DNA from: Bosea sp. PAMC 26642
Lineage (GTDB): Bacteria; Pseudomonadota; Alphaproteobacteria; Rhizobiales; Beijerinckiaceae
Assembly: GCF_001562255.1 (NCBI RefSeq)
Contig: NZ_CP014301.1
Location: forward strand, 3,348,001-3,412,000
Direction: 5' to 3'
Length of the DNA: 64,000 nt
Numbering within the stretch: position 1 is the stretch's first letter; each line of letters opens with the position of its first letter. Shown piece after piece: positions 35,698-44,128 of the stretch. The notes beneath the pieces are model-generated. The model searched no databases and was not told the DNA's origin. It was given only the letters and a program-made list of their open reading frames with translations. The position numbers and the translations under genes are program-made.

Positions 35698-36056
35698 TGG
35701 AAATGAAGTCCGCCGTTCTGCGCCTTGGCGCCCTTGCTCATGAAGGCCGCCTCGCGATCTTCCGGATGCTGGTTCAGGCTGGACCGGGTGGTATCCCCGC
35801 TGGCGATATCGCCCGCAGGCTCGGCGTTCCGCCCAGCAGCCTGTCTGCAAATCTCACCGTCCTGAGCCACGCCGAGCTCGTGGCATCGCGGCGCGACGGG
35901 CGTTCGATCATCTACAGCGCGGAATATGCGAAAATGACCGAACTGCTCGCTTATCTGCTGGAGGATTGCTGCAACGGTTCACCGGAGATTTGCCTTCCGC
36001 TGGCTCAGTCGTTGGCGAACGCCGCCTGCTGCGCGTCCGGCGCATCCGCACAATAG
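35697..36056 (+). CDS. arsR: ArsR-family arsenic-responsive repressor
   Basis: A 119-residue winged-helix repressor. The DNA-recognition helix is in PAGDIARRLGVPPSSLSANLTVLSHAELV, and the wing is SRRDGRSIIY. The classic alpha-3 CVC site is absent. Instead cysteines cluster near the C-terminus (EDCCNGSPEIC and AACCAS), a layout seen in ArsR members that sense As(III) there. It starts within its own probable operator and is followed two bases later by aqpS. Confidence 0.92.
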   Translation: MEMKSAVLRLGALAHEGRLAIFRMLVQAGPGGIPAGDIARRLGVPPSSLSANLTVLSHAELVASRRDGRSIIYSAEYAKMTELLAYLLEDCCNGSPEICLPLAQSLANAACCASGASAQ

Positions 36057-36057
36057 G

Positions 36058-36768
36058 ATGTCTTCCATGGCCGCCATCGCCAACTCAGCCAAAGCGGCAA
36101 GCTTCACTCTGAGCCGCCGGCTCGTCGCGGAAACGCTCGGGACGCTGCTGCTGCTCGCCATCGTCATCGGTTCCGGCATCATGGGCGAGCGCCTCTCCGG
36201 CGGAAACACGGCTCTTGCACTCCTGTGCAACGCGGTCGCGACCGGCACGGGTCTGGTCGTTCTGGTAACGATCTTCTCCCCGCTCTCGGGCGCCCACTTC
36301 AATCCGGCGGTGACGCTCGTCGCAGTGCTCCGCTCCGAGATCGCTGCAACGGTCGCGCTGGGCTATCTCGCCGCCCAGTTGGCGGGCGCGACGCTTGGCG
36401 TCTGGCTGGCCCACGCCATGTTCGCCGAACCGCTTCTGCAGAACTCCGGCAAGCTCCGCGATGGACCGGCCCAGATGCTGTCGGAAGGCGTGGCGACGTT
36501 CGGCCTCGTCGGAGCGATCGCCGGCGCAACCCGCTTCAGGCCCGAAACCACGCCCTGGATCGTGGGTCTCTACATCACCTCGGCTTACTGGTTCACCGCC
36601 TCGACCTCGTTTGCCAACCCCGCCGTCACACTGGCGCGCAGCCTCTCGGACAGTTTCGCCGGCATAGCCCCGGCTTCGGTCCCGGGCTTCGTCGCTGCGC
36701 AGCTTTTCGGGGCAGTAGCCGCCTTCCTGCTGTTCGACTGGCTCTTGAGGGAGAAGCCTGCATCATGA
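36058..36768 (+). CDS. aqpS: aquaglyceroporin of the arsenic operon
   Basis: A 236-residue MIP-family channel with six helices and both NPA boxes: HFNPAVTLVAV (about residue 82) and FANPAVTLARSLSD (about 187). In the Sinorhizobium meliloti arrangement arsR-aqpS-arsC-arsH, this channel lets arsenite made by ArsC leave the cell, replacing ArsB or Acr3. The same gene set is seen here with no arsenite pump gene. Overlaps arsC by four bases. Confidence 0.92.
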   Translation: MSSMAAIANSAKAASFTLSRRLVAETLGTLLLLAIVIGSGIMGERLSGGNTALALLCNAVATGTGLVVLVTIFSPLSGAHFNPAVTLVAVLRSEIAATVALGYLAAQLAGATLGVWLAHAMFAEPLLQNSGKLRDGPAQMLSEGVATFGLVGAIAGATRFRPETTPWIVGLYITSAYWFTASTSFANPAVTLARSLSDSFAGIAPASVPGFVAAQLFGAVAAFLLFDWLLREKPAS

Positions 36769-37178
36769 GCGACGATTTTCCGATCACGATCTTTCACAAT
36801 CCGGCCTGCGGCACCTCGCGAAACGCGCTCGCGATGATCCGCGCCGCCGGCCACGAGCCGACGGTCGTCGAGTATCTGCAAGCGGGCTGGAGCAAGGACC
36901 AGCTGCGCGCCCTGCTTGCGACAATGGCGACCGGCGCCCGCGCCATCCTGCGGGAGAAGGGCACGCCGGCGACAGAGTTGGGTCTGCTCGACCCGGAAAC
37001 AACCGACGACGCGATCCTCGATGCCATGGTTGCACACCCGATCCTCGTCAACCGGCCGATCGTCGTGACACCCCGGGGCGTCTGCCTGGCGCGGCCGTCG
37101 GAAGCGGTCTTCGATGTGCTCGACCGCCGCCCCGCCTCCTTCACGAAGGAGGACGGCGAGGTGGTGTCGCCTGGTTAG
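36765..37178 (+). CDS. arsC: arsenate reductase (glutaredoxin type)
   Basis: A 137-residue thioredoxin-fold enzyme that reduces arsenate to arsenite with glutathione and glutaredoxin. The catalytic Cys15 is in HNPACGTSRNAL; the arginines of the anion site are in ILVNRPIVVTPRG. It starts with an ATGA overlap on aqpS. Its stop codon overlaps that of the convergent MFS gene. Confidence 0.95.
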   Translation: MSDDFPITIFHNPACGTSRNALAMIRAAGHEPTVVEYLQAGWSKDQLRALLATMATGARAILREKGTPATELGLLDPETTDDAILDAMVAHPILVNRPIVVTPRGVCLARPSEAVFDVLDRRPASFTKEDGEVVSPG

Positions 37179-38380
37179 CCTGCTCCCCGCGGCGCCTTCG
37201 GCAGCAGGAAGGTCAAGAGCCCCAGCGCCGGAAGCCAGGCGCAGACCTTGAAGACATCGACGATGCCGATCCTGTCGGCCATGGCGCCGAGGCCCGCCGC
37301 CGCGACGCCACCGAGTCCAAAGGACAGACCGTAGAACAGCCCGCCGACCAGCCCGACGCGATGCGGCACGAGGTCGATCGCATAGATCAGGATCGCCGAA
37401 AACGCGCTCGCCATGACGAAGCTGATCGCCACGCTGAGAACGCCGGTCCAGAACAGGTCGGCATAGGGCAGCATCAGGGCGAAGGGCAGCGTGCCGACGA
37501 TCGACAGCCAGATCACCCGGTCGCGTCCGATGCGGTCGCCGATCATCCCGCCGATGATCACGCCGAAGGCGCTCACGACGAGATAGAGGAACAACATGAT
37601 CTGCGAGAGCTGCACGGTGATCTCGAAGCGCGAGATCAGATAGAAGGTGTAATAGGAGGTGAAGGCCGACGTGTAGGCGTTCTTGGAGAACAGCAGCACG
37701 ATCAGGATCGCCATCGCAAAGAGTACGCGCCCGCGCGGCAGGCCATGGCCGGCAACCTCGTCGGCGTGATCCTTCGAGGCAGCCTGTGCCCGGCGGAAGG
37801 CGCTGTAGCGCGTCGCGGTCCAGGACATCAGCAGCATCGCGACCAGCACGACGCCCGAGAACCAGGCGAGACTAGCCTGGCCGCGCGGCACCACGATCAC
37901 GGCCGCGAGCAGCGGGCCGATCGCATAGCCGGCATGACCACCAACTTGAAAGACGCCCTGCGCCAGCCCCTGCCGCCCGGCGGCGGCATGGCGCGCCATC
38001 CGCGTCGCCTCGGGATGGAACACCGCAGAGCCGAGGCCGATCAGCCCGGCGGCGACCAGCACCATGCCGTAGCTGCCGGCATAGGACAGCAGCAGCAAAC
38101 CCGCCAGCGTCGCACCCATTCCCGCCACCATCGCATAAGGCCAGGGCCTTTTGTCGGTGAGATAACCGAGCAGCGGCTGCAGTAGCGACGACGTCACCTG
38201 AAAGGCCAGCGTGATCAACCCGATCTGCATGAAATCGAGCCGATACGTGTCCTTGATCAGCGGATAAAGCGCCGGGATCATCGACTGGACGAGATCGTTC
38301 AGCAGATGGGCGACGCTCAAGGCCGCCAGCACGGGCATCAGGGGGCGTCTGGCAGCACCAGGCATCGTGATCGTGGTCAT
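37175..38380 (-). CDS. MFS transporter, fosmidomycin-resistance (Fsr) family
   Basis: A 401-residue membrane protein with twelve helices in two halves joined by a charged loop (about residues 205-225, FRRAQAASKDHADE). AHLLNDLVQSMIPALYPLIK and GLGSAVFHPEATRMARHAA are hallmarks of the Fsr branch. Members export drugs such as fosmidomycin; the natural substrate is unknown. ATG 38380 begins the conserved part, with open frame beyond. Its last codon overlaps the arsC stop on the other strand (37175-37178), so the two genes terminate into each other. Confidence 0.88.
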   Translation of the reverse strand: MTTITMPGAARRPLMPVLAALSVAHLLNDLVQSMIPALYPLIKDTYRLDFMQIGLITLAFQVTSSLLQPLLGYLTDKRPWPYAMVAGMGATLAGLLLLSYAGSYGMVLVAAGLIGLGSAVFHPEATRMARHAAAGRQGLAQGVFQVGGHAGYAIGPLLAAVIVVPRGQASLAWFSGVVLVAMLLMSWTATRYSAFRRAQAASKDHADEVAGHGLPRGRVLFAMAILIVLLFSKNAYTSAFTSYYTFYLISRFEITVQLSQIMLFLYLVVSAFGVIIGGMIGDRIGRDRVIWLSIVGTLPFALMLPYADLFWTGVLSVAISFVMASAFSAILIYAIDLVPHRVGLVGGLFYGLSFGLGGVAAAGLGAMADRIGIVDVFKVCAWLPALGLLTFLLPKAPRGAG

Positions 38381-38557
38381 CACCGACGCATGATGCCTCA
38401 CGCGGCCGCGGTCAATGGCCCGAAGCGGCGTCCACCGCATGGCGACCATGGCGTGGAAACCGAGGTGCGGCGCAGCATCAGGTTCATGCACGTCGCACCG
38501 TCGGCATTCGCTGCGTCAGCTGATATCGGAGAGTCTACGAATCGACGGCAGACACCC

Positions 38558-39460
38558 ATGACATCCCGCACCGCGACCCTCATAGGCTTCATCGCCATCC
38601 TGCTCTGGTCGACACTGGCACTGTTCACCGCCATGTCGGGACGTGTGCCGCCGTTCCAGCTCGTCGGCATGACCTTCGTCATCGGCGGGCTGCTGATCCT
38701 GGCGATCACCGCGGCGCGCGGTCAGCTTTCGCGCGTCATGCCGACGAAGGCCTCCTTCGCGCTCGGGCTTTATGGCCCGTTCGGCGACACCTTTCTGTAC
38801 TACGCCGCCGTCAAGACGGCCCCTGCCGCCGAAGCCAACCTGATCCACTACCTCTGGCCGCTCCTGATCGTGCTGTTCGCGGCGCTGCTGCCGGGCGGCG
38901 GGCTGAGAGCCCGCCATCTCGTCGGCGCGCTGATCGGGCTGGCCGCGACCACGCTGCTGATTTCGGGGGGGCTTGGCAGCGGCGGCGGCATCCAGTTGGG
39001 CCATGTCCTTGCCGGGGTCGGCGCCTTCGTCTGGGCGAGCTATTCGGTGGTATCGCGCCGCTTCTTCGCCGAAGTGCCGTCCGAAAGCCTCGGCGTCACC
39101 ATGCTCGGCTGCGCCATACCCGCCTTCGCCTGCCATTTCGCTTTCGAGAGCACGCTCTGGTCGCTGACCGCGATCGAATGGGGCGGCGTGCTCGGCCTCG
39201 GGCTGGGCTCGATCGGGCTCGCCTTCGTCGTCTGGGATATCGGCATGAAACGGGGCGACGTCGCGCTGCTCGGCGTCGCCTCCTACGCCGCCCCCGTGAT
39301 CTCGACCATCATCCTGGTGATCGCCGGCTACGCCACCGCGAGCTGGCTGCTGGCGGCAGCCTGCGTGCTGATCGTGGTCGGGGCGCTGGTTGCGAGCGCT
39401 GCGGTCCCCTCCCTTCTCCCCTTGCGGGAGAAGGTGGCTCGGCGAAGCCGAGACGGATGA
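38558..39460 (+). CDS. EamA-family exporter (YddG-like) with repeat-derived C-terminus
   Basis: A 300-residue membrane protein with ten helices: IGFIAILLWSTLALFTAMSG at the start, then VKTAPAAEANLIHYLWPLLIVLF and WDIGMKRGDVALLGVASYAAPVIST. These match aromatic-amino-acid exporters of the YddG type, though the substrate is inferred. The last 16 residues (SLLPLREKVARRSRDG) are encoded inside a family 2 repeat whose GATGAGGGG tag supplies the stop codon. The ATG at 38558 lacks a strong ribosome site. Confidence 0.86.
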   Translation: MTSRTATLIGFIAILLWSTLALFTAMSGRVPPFQLVGMTFVIGGLLILAITAARGQLSRVMPTKASFALGLYGPFGDTFLYYAAVKTAPAAEANLIHYLWPLLIVLFAALLPGGGLRARHLVGALIGLAATTLLISGGLGSGGGIQLGHVLAGVGAFVWASYSVVSRRFFAEVPSESLGVTMLGCAIPAFACHFAFESTLWSLTAIEWGGVLGLGLGSIGLAFVVWDIGMKRGDVALLGVASYAAPVISTIILVIAGYATASWLLAAACVLIVVGALVASAAVPSLLPLREKVARRSRDG

Positions 39461-39470
39461 GGGGTCGCGC
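39407..39470 (+). repeat. intergenic repeat, family 2, overlapping a gene end
   Basis: CCCCTCCCTTCTCCCCTTGC, then GGGAGAAGGTGGCTCGGCGA and AGCCGAGACGGATGAGGGGT. Two hairpins (around TTGC and GGCTCGGCGAAGCCGAG) and the GAGGGGTCGC tag are present. The last 16 codons and stop of the exporter gene lie in it. Confidence 0.75.
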
Positions 39471-39481
39471 CGCCCTCGGCC

Positions 39482-39566
39482 GTCATTGCGAGCGCAGCGA
39501 AGCAAGTCAGCCTTGCCGCTCTACGTCCCCCTGGATTGCTTCGTCGCCTGCGCTCCTCGCAATGAC
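39482..39566. repeat. intergenic palindromic repeat, family 3
   Basis: An 85-base element bounded by GTCATTGCGAG and CTCGCAATGAC (with a short insertion), with inner inverted parts GCAGCGAAGCAA and TTGCTTCGTCGC. Only this copy was seen in the window. It lies between two family 2 copies. Confidence 0.75.
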
Positions 39567-39577
39567 GGGCCAGCGGC

Positions 39578-39631
39578 GCGACCCCTCATCCGCCCCTACC
39601 GGGGCACCTTCTTCCGCAAGGGGAGAAGGGA
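39578..39631 (-). repeat. intergenic repeat, family 2
   Basis: CGACCCCTCATCCGCCCCTA, then CCGGGGCACCTTCTTCCGCA and AGGGGAGAAGG. Inverted relative to the copy at 39407 and similar to 13785-13840. Together, 39407-39631 is a three-element repeat cluster. Confidence 0.72.
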
Positions 39632-39647
39632 AGAGGCGTAACGCCAG

Positions 39648-42323
39648 TCAATTCCGCCTGAGCAGCCGCTCCAGATAGTCCAGTTCCTCGGTCGGCCGGC
39701 TCGGATCGCCGAGCCTGCGACGCAACTCGTCGAGGATGCGACGCGCGCGCTGGGTTGCGCTCTCGTCGGCGCCGGGCACGCGCACCCGGCCATCGGCCCA
39801 GTCGCGCTGGCGCTGCGGCCGGCCGAGCGGATCCTCGCGACCGCGCTGCTGCGCCGAGGGCCGGCCCGCCGGCTGCCCATCGGGCTCGCCGAAGGCGCCC
39901 TCCGTGCCGTCGCCCTCGCCGGGCTGACCCTGCATCTGCTGGGCCATGCTCTGGCCGCCCTTCCGCAAGGCCTCCAGCGCCCGCCCCTGCGATTCCATGG
40001 CACCTTCACCTTGCCCTTGGCCGAGCTGGCCCTGAGCCTCGCCCATCGCGTCCTCGGCCTCGCCGAGTTCGCCCTGCTGAGGCGCGCCCATGCCGCGCAT
40101 CCGGCGCTGCAGCTCCTGCAGACGCTCGCGCAGCGCCTGCTGCCGCTCGGCCAGGCTCTGGCCGCCCTGCCCCTGCTGGCCTTCGCCGTTCTCGCCCTCT
40201 TCGCCCTCGCCTTGCTCGCCGGGTTGCTGCCCCGGCTGCTGGCCGCGCTGGCGCTGTCCCTGTTGCCCCTGCTGGCGCTGGCCCTGCTGGCCGGGCCGCG
40301 CCTGCTGCTGACCCTGACGGCGCTGCTGCGCCCGGTTCTGGCGCTGCTGCTCCTGCTGGAAGGTCTCGTCGCGCAGTTGCTGCTGCTCGCGGGTCATCTT
40401 GTCGAGATCGCTCAGCGCCTGGTTCATCTCGCGCTGGCGCGGATCCTGCTGGCCCGGGCGGGCCATCTGCAGGTTGTTGAGCATCTGGTTGAGCTCTTCC
40501 ATCAGCCGCTGCGCCTCGGCCATGTCGCCGCGCTTCGACAGCTCCTCGATCCGGTTGAGCATGTTCTGCAGGTCGCGCGGCGTCACCGAGCGAAAATTTT
40601 CCGGCATCTGCGCGGTCTTCTGGTCGCCATTCTGCTGCTGGCGCTGCATCTGCTCGGCGAGCTGGCGCATGAAGCGGTCCATCGCGCGCCGCATCTCCTC
40701 GGTGAGCTTCTTGATCTCCTCCTCGGAAGCGCCGCGCTCCAGCGCCTGCTGCAGGTTCTCCTGCGCGGCCCTGAGCGCCCGCTCGGCATCGGACAGATCG
40801 CCGTCCTCGAGCTGCAACGCCATCGACCACATCAGATCGGCGACCTCGCGGAGCTGGTCGTCGCTGCCGGAACGGCGCAGCCGCTCGTTGATCATGCGCA
40901 TTCCGAGATAGACGCCGGTCTCCTTCATGAACAGATCGGGCTCGATCAGCAGCGCGTCCATGGCGAGCTGCACCTTGCGTCGATCCTCGACATCCATGAC
41001 CAGCTTGCGGCGCTGCTCGACCAGCGCCTTGGCCAGCGGCTTGGAGAACGTGCGCTGCGGCAGCGTGACCTCGACCGGCTCGCTGCGACCCTCCTGGCCG
41101 GCTTCGTCGCGCGCGACCAGCGTCATCCGCACCTTCGCACCGGCCCAGGGATGGGCCGAGAAATCGACGGTGCTCTTCATCTCCTCATCGCCGGTCGGCG
41201 AGGATGGCACGGTCAGCGACTGCTTGGGCGCCTCGACCAGCGAACGTCCGGTCGAGACCGGATTGGGCCGGGAGACGACGACCTCGGCCGAGACCACGCC
41301 GTAATCATCCTTGGCGCGGTAGGCGAGGCCGAGCCCGCCGGCCTGCGCTCCGGTGATCGGCTTGGGCGCCTCGACGAAACTGATCTGCGGCGGCTGGTCG
41401 GCGATCGCCGTCAGGTTCAGCGTGGTGCCCGGCGCGCCGCTGCCGGTCAGCCGCAGCGTGCCGCTGCCGGCCAGCGCATAGCGTTTTTCCAGCACGGCCG
41501 GCCCATCGGCCGTCACGGGCTTGGCGTCCTTGGCCTCCGGCGCCGGCAAGGCGTCGAGCCGCCCGGTCGTCGCCACGTCCATCTTCGCCTTGCCGGCGAT
41601 CCGCACGACGATGGTGGATTTCTCGGGCGCGCTGAAATTCGGGCTCTGGAGCCGGGCGAAGTCGATCAGGATCGGCGGCAGCCTTGTATAGGCCGGCGGG
41701 TCGATCCAGGCGTCGATGCGGATCGCGGGCGCGGGCGCCGACGGCCCGCGCCAGTCGAAGGCCGCCTGCAGGCGTGGGCCAGCCTCGTGACCGGCGACGA
41801 AGAGTGCGGTCACTGCCGCCAGCAGCGGCACGGCGCGCAGAGCGAATTTGTCGCGCCCGGCCATCAACGGATGCGGCGCCACGACCTTGAGGCCCGAGAT
41901 GCGCTCGCCCTGGCGCGCGACATGCAGCTTCCACAAGGCCTGAGAGACGGGATCGGCGGAGCCGACCGCGAGGCTGTCCTCCAGCGCCGAGGCAGGGCGA
42001 TGGCCGCCCGCCATGGACTGGTCGAGCCGGGCCAGCGCATCCTGGCGCGTCGGCAGGCGCATCATGGCGACGTGCCAGAAACCGGCGGTCAGCGCCGCGA
42101 AGAACAGCACCACGCCGGCGACGCGCCCCTGCCAGGGCAGATGCGTCCACAGGCCGAACCATGAGAGCGCGAGGAAGAGGAGGACGATCGCACCCGGAAG
42201 CCACAGCCGCGGCCAGAGCCTTTCCCAGACCAGCGACAGGCGCGACGCCGTCGCGAGACGGCCGAGCCGCTGCCTCGTGCCTTCGATCGGATCAGGCGCC
42301 TTGCGGCGCTGCGCCTCTGTCAT
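39648..42323 (-). CDS. TIGR02302 / DUF4175 family membrane protein
   Basis: An 891-residue protein. Three hydrophobic segments lie in the first 190 residues, followed by a large soluble region with beta-rich parts (RIDAWIDPPAYTRLPP; LGLAYRAKDDYGVVSAEVVV). A helical region follows, and then a long Gln/Gly/Arg-rich low-complexity stretch encoded around 40000-40450. Conserved C-terminal residues are DPLGRPQRQRDWADGRVRVP and RARRILDELRRRLGDPSRP. This is the alphaproteobacterial TIGR02302 family, often encoded next to lysA, as here. The function is not established; an envelope role is inferred. ATG 42323 has GGAG eight bases upstream. Confidence 0.88.
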   Translation of the reverse strand: MTEAQRRKAPDPIEGTRQRLGRLATASRLSLVWERLWPRLWLPGAIVLLFLALSWFGLWTHLPWQGRVAGVVLFFAALTAGFWHVAMMRLPTRQDALARLDQSMAGGHRPASALEDSLAVGSADPVSQALWKLHVARQGERISGLKVVAPHPLMAGRDKFALRAVPLLAAVTALFVAGHEAGPRLQAAFDWRGPSAPAPAIRIDAWIDPPAYTRLPPILIDFARLQSPNFSAPEKSTIVVRIAGKAKMDVATTGRLDALPAPEAKDAKPVTADGPAVLEKRYALAGSGTLRLTGSGAPGTTLNLTAIADQPPQISFVEAPKPITGAQAGGLGLAYRAKDDYGVVSAEVVVSRPNPVSTGRSLVEAPKQSLTVPSSPTGDEEMKSTVDFSAHPWAGAKVRMTLVARDEAGQEGRSEPVEVTLPQRTFSKPLAKALVEQRRKLVMDVEDRRKVQLAMDALLIEPDLFMKETGVYLGMRMINERLRRSGSDDQLREVADLMWSMALQLEDGDLSDAERALRAAQENLQQALERGASEEEIKKLTEEMRRAMDRFMRQLAEQMQRQQQNGDQKTAQMPENFRSVTPRDLQNMLNRIEELSKRGDMAEAQRLMEELNQMLNNLQMARPGQQDPRQREMNQALSDLDKMTREQQQLRDETFQQEQQRQNRAQQRRQGQQQARPGQQGQRQQGQQGQRQRGQQPGQQPGEQGEGEEGENGEGQQGQGGQSLAERQQALRERLQELQRRMRGMGAPQQGELGEAEDAMGEAQGQLGQGQGEGAMESQGRALEALRKGGQSMAQQMQGQPGEGDGTEGAFGEPDGQPAGRPSAQQRGREDPLGRPQRQRDWADGRVRVPGADESATQRARRILDELRRRLGDPSRPTEELDYLERLLRRN

Positions 42324-42454
42324 GCCGTCGCTCCGAGCCGCCCCCGCGCCACTTATGCTTCGATCCACGAGTGTCAGGCTAACACGTGAATGTGGCAAGG
42401 CCAGTGCGAAGGTCGTTCTCCCGCAAGCGGCTCATCGCATCGTGAACGAGCGCC

Positions 42455-43744
42455 TCAGGGCAGCCAGGGCGGTGCACGATCCGTGCCGAGGAGGTCCTCA
42501 TAGCTCTGGCGGGGCCGCGTCACGGCGAATTCCGCGCCTTTCACCAACACTTCGGCCACCAGAAGGCGCTGGTTGTAGGTCGATGACATGCTGGCCCCAT
42601 AGGCTCCGGCCGTCATGAACGCGATCAGGTCGTCAGGTTTCAGTTCGGGCAGAACCCGCCCGGCTGTGAAGGTGTCGCCCGATTCGCAGATCGGCCCGAC
42701 GACGTCATAGGCCACCTCGGCGGCGCCGGCTTCCGGTTCCGAAACCGGCCAGATCTCGTGGTAGGCCTCGTACATGGCAGGCCTGACGAGATCGTTCATT
42801 GCGGCATCGACGACCAGGAATTCCTTCGTCGGGCGCGGGTTGAGATGCAGCACCCGCGTCATCAGGATGCCGGCATTGCCGACGATCAGCCGGCCGGGCT
42901 CGAAGCCGAGTTCGACATCGAGCCCGGCGGTCACCCGCCCGACCATGGCGGCGTAGGCCTCGATCAGCCCGGGGCCATGGTCGAAATCCTTGGGGATCTC
43001 GTAGGGAATGCCGAGTCCGCCGCCGAGATCGAGCCGGTCGACCCGGTGGCCCTCGCTCCGCAGTGCCCCCACCAGCACCACCATCTTGGCATAGGCCGCC
43101 TCGAAGGATTCCGTCTCGCGGATCTGGCTGCCGATATGGAGTGCGAGCCCCATCATCCTGACGCCGGGCATGTTCGCCGCCCGCGCATAGAGCCGGCCGA
43201 CCTCCTCGAAGGAGACGCCGAACTTGTTCTCGGACGAGCCCGTGGTGATCTTGGCATGACCGCCGGCGCCGATATCGGGATTGACCCGGAACACCGCCTC
43301 CTGCCGCCGGCCGAGCGCGGCCGCGACCTTCGAGAGCAAATCGAGCTCGCCCTCGGTCTCGATATTGACCTGGTAGATCCCGGCCTGAACCGCGAAACGC
43401 AGTTCGCTCTCGCTCTTGCCGACACCGGAGAAGACGATTTTCTCGGGCGGAAAGCCGGCGGCGAGCGCCTTGCGTATCTCGCCCTCCGACACTGTGTCGG
43501 CGCCGGCGCCCAGCGCCGCAAGCGTCTTCAGCACGCCGAGATTGCCGTTCGCTTTCATCGCATAGAAGACATGCGCCTTGCCGCCCGGCGCGCTCGTCTT
43601 CATCGCCGCCTCGAACAGCCGGTAATGCCGCTCGATCGTCGCCGAGGAATAGACATAGACCGGCGTGCCGACTTGCGCCGCGATCCGCCTCAGATCGACG
43701 TCCTCGGCGAAGAGCGAGCCGTCGCGATAGCTGAAATGATGCAT
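42455..43744 (-). CDS. lysA: diaminopimelate decarboxylase
   Basis: A 429-residue PLP enzyme that converts meso-diaminopimelate to lysine, the last step of lysine synthesis. The PLP lysine is Lys64 in FYAMKANGN; HIGSQI, DLGGGLGIPY, EPGRLIVGNAG and the subunit-crossing CESGDTF motif are intact. The start is nine bases after the lptM stop, so the pair is co-transcribed. Confidence 0.96.
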   Translation of the reverse strand: MHHFSYRDGSLFAEDVDLRRIAAQVGTPVYVYSSATIERHYRLFEAAMKTSAPGGKAHVFYAMKANGNLGVLKTLAALGAGADTVSEGEIRKALAAGFPPEKIVFSGVGKSESELRFAVQAGIYQVNIETEGELDLLSKVAAALGRRQEAVFRVNPDIGAGGHAKITTGSSENKFGVSFEEVGRLYARAANMPGVRMMGLALHIGSQIRETESFEAAYAKMVVLVGALRSEGHRVDRLDLGGGLGIPYEIPKDFDHGPGLIEAYAAMVGRVTAGLDVELGFEPGRLIVGNAGILMTRVLHLNPRPTKEFLVVDAAMNDLVRPAMYEAYHEIWPVSEPEAGAAEVAYDVVGPICESGDTFTAGRVLPELKPDDLIAFMTAGAYGASMSSTYNQRLLVAEVLVKGAEFAVTRPRQSYEDLLGTDRAPPWLP

Positions 43745-43753
43745 GTCGGGTGC

Positions 43754-44017
43754 TCAGAGCAGGGGATCGAGCACGAAACTCTTGTTCGGCACGACGATCG
43801 CCCTGTTGGTCTTGGCCGGCTTGGCGATCGGCGCGATGTCGCCCGTCGACGGCACTTCGGTCTCGGTGCCGCCGATCTGGCTCGCCGGCAGATCGATCGC
43901 GCCCGTCGCATTGGGCGGCGCTTCGAGCGGACCTTTGCGGCCACAGGCCGTCAGCGAGAGGCCGAGAACGCCGGCAACCAGAACGGCGCGGCTCAGTGAC
44001 AGGCGGGAATGCGGCAC
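43754..44017 (-). CDS. lptM: small lipoprotein LptM (YifL family)
   Basis: An 87-residue precursor with a signal peptide ending in the lipobox LTAC and the family signature CGRKGPLEAPP directly after the lipid-modified Cys. LptM helps disulfide maturation of the LPS translocon LptD in the outer membrane. The rest is a low-complexity tail. Encoded between argH and lysA, the usual place in alphaproteobacteria. Confidence 0.9.
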   Translation of the reverse strand: MPHSRLSLSRAVLVAGVLGLSLTACGRKGPLEAPPNATGAIDLPASQIGGTETEVPSTGDIAPIAKPAKTNRAIVVPNKSFVLDPLL

Positions 44018-44128
44018 GAAACGAAACCCTCAGGCAGGAATTGATGGCGACTGTAGCGAATGGCGCATCGCGTTGCGAGCTTTTGCAGGCATGGCGTCAT
44101 TCCGCAACGACCGCCGTCCCCGTCCGGC

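Noticed and set aside
39950..40450. CAG/CTG-rich low-complexity DNA considered as a tandem repeat or CRISPR-like array
   Set aside because: It has no fixed unit or spacers; it is the coding sequence of the Gln/Gly/Arg-rich part of the TIGR02302 protein.
40011..42164. A 717-codon Leu-rich frame opposite the TIGR02302 gene
   Set aside because: Its leucine-rich stretch is the complement of the Gln/Gly-rich region of the real gene. It is not a membrane protein.
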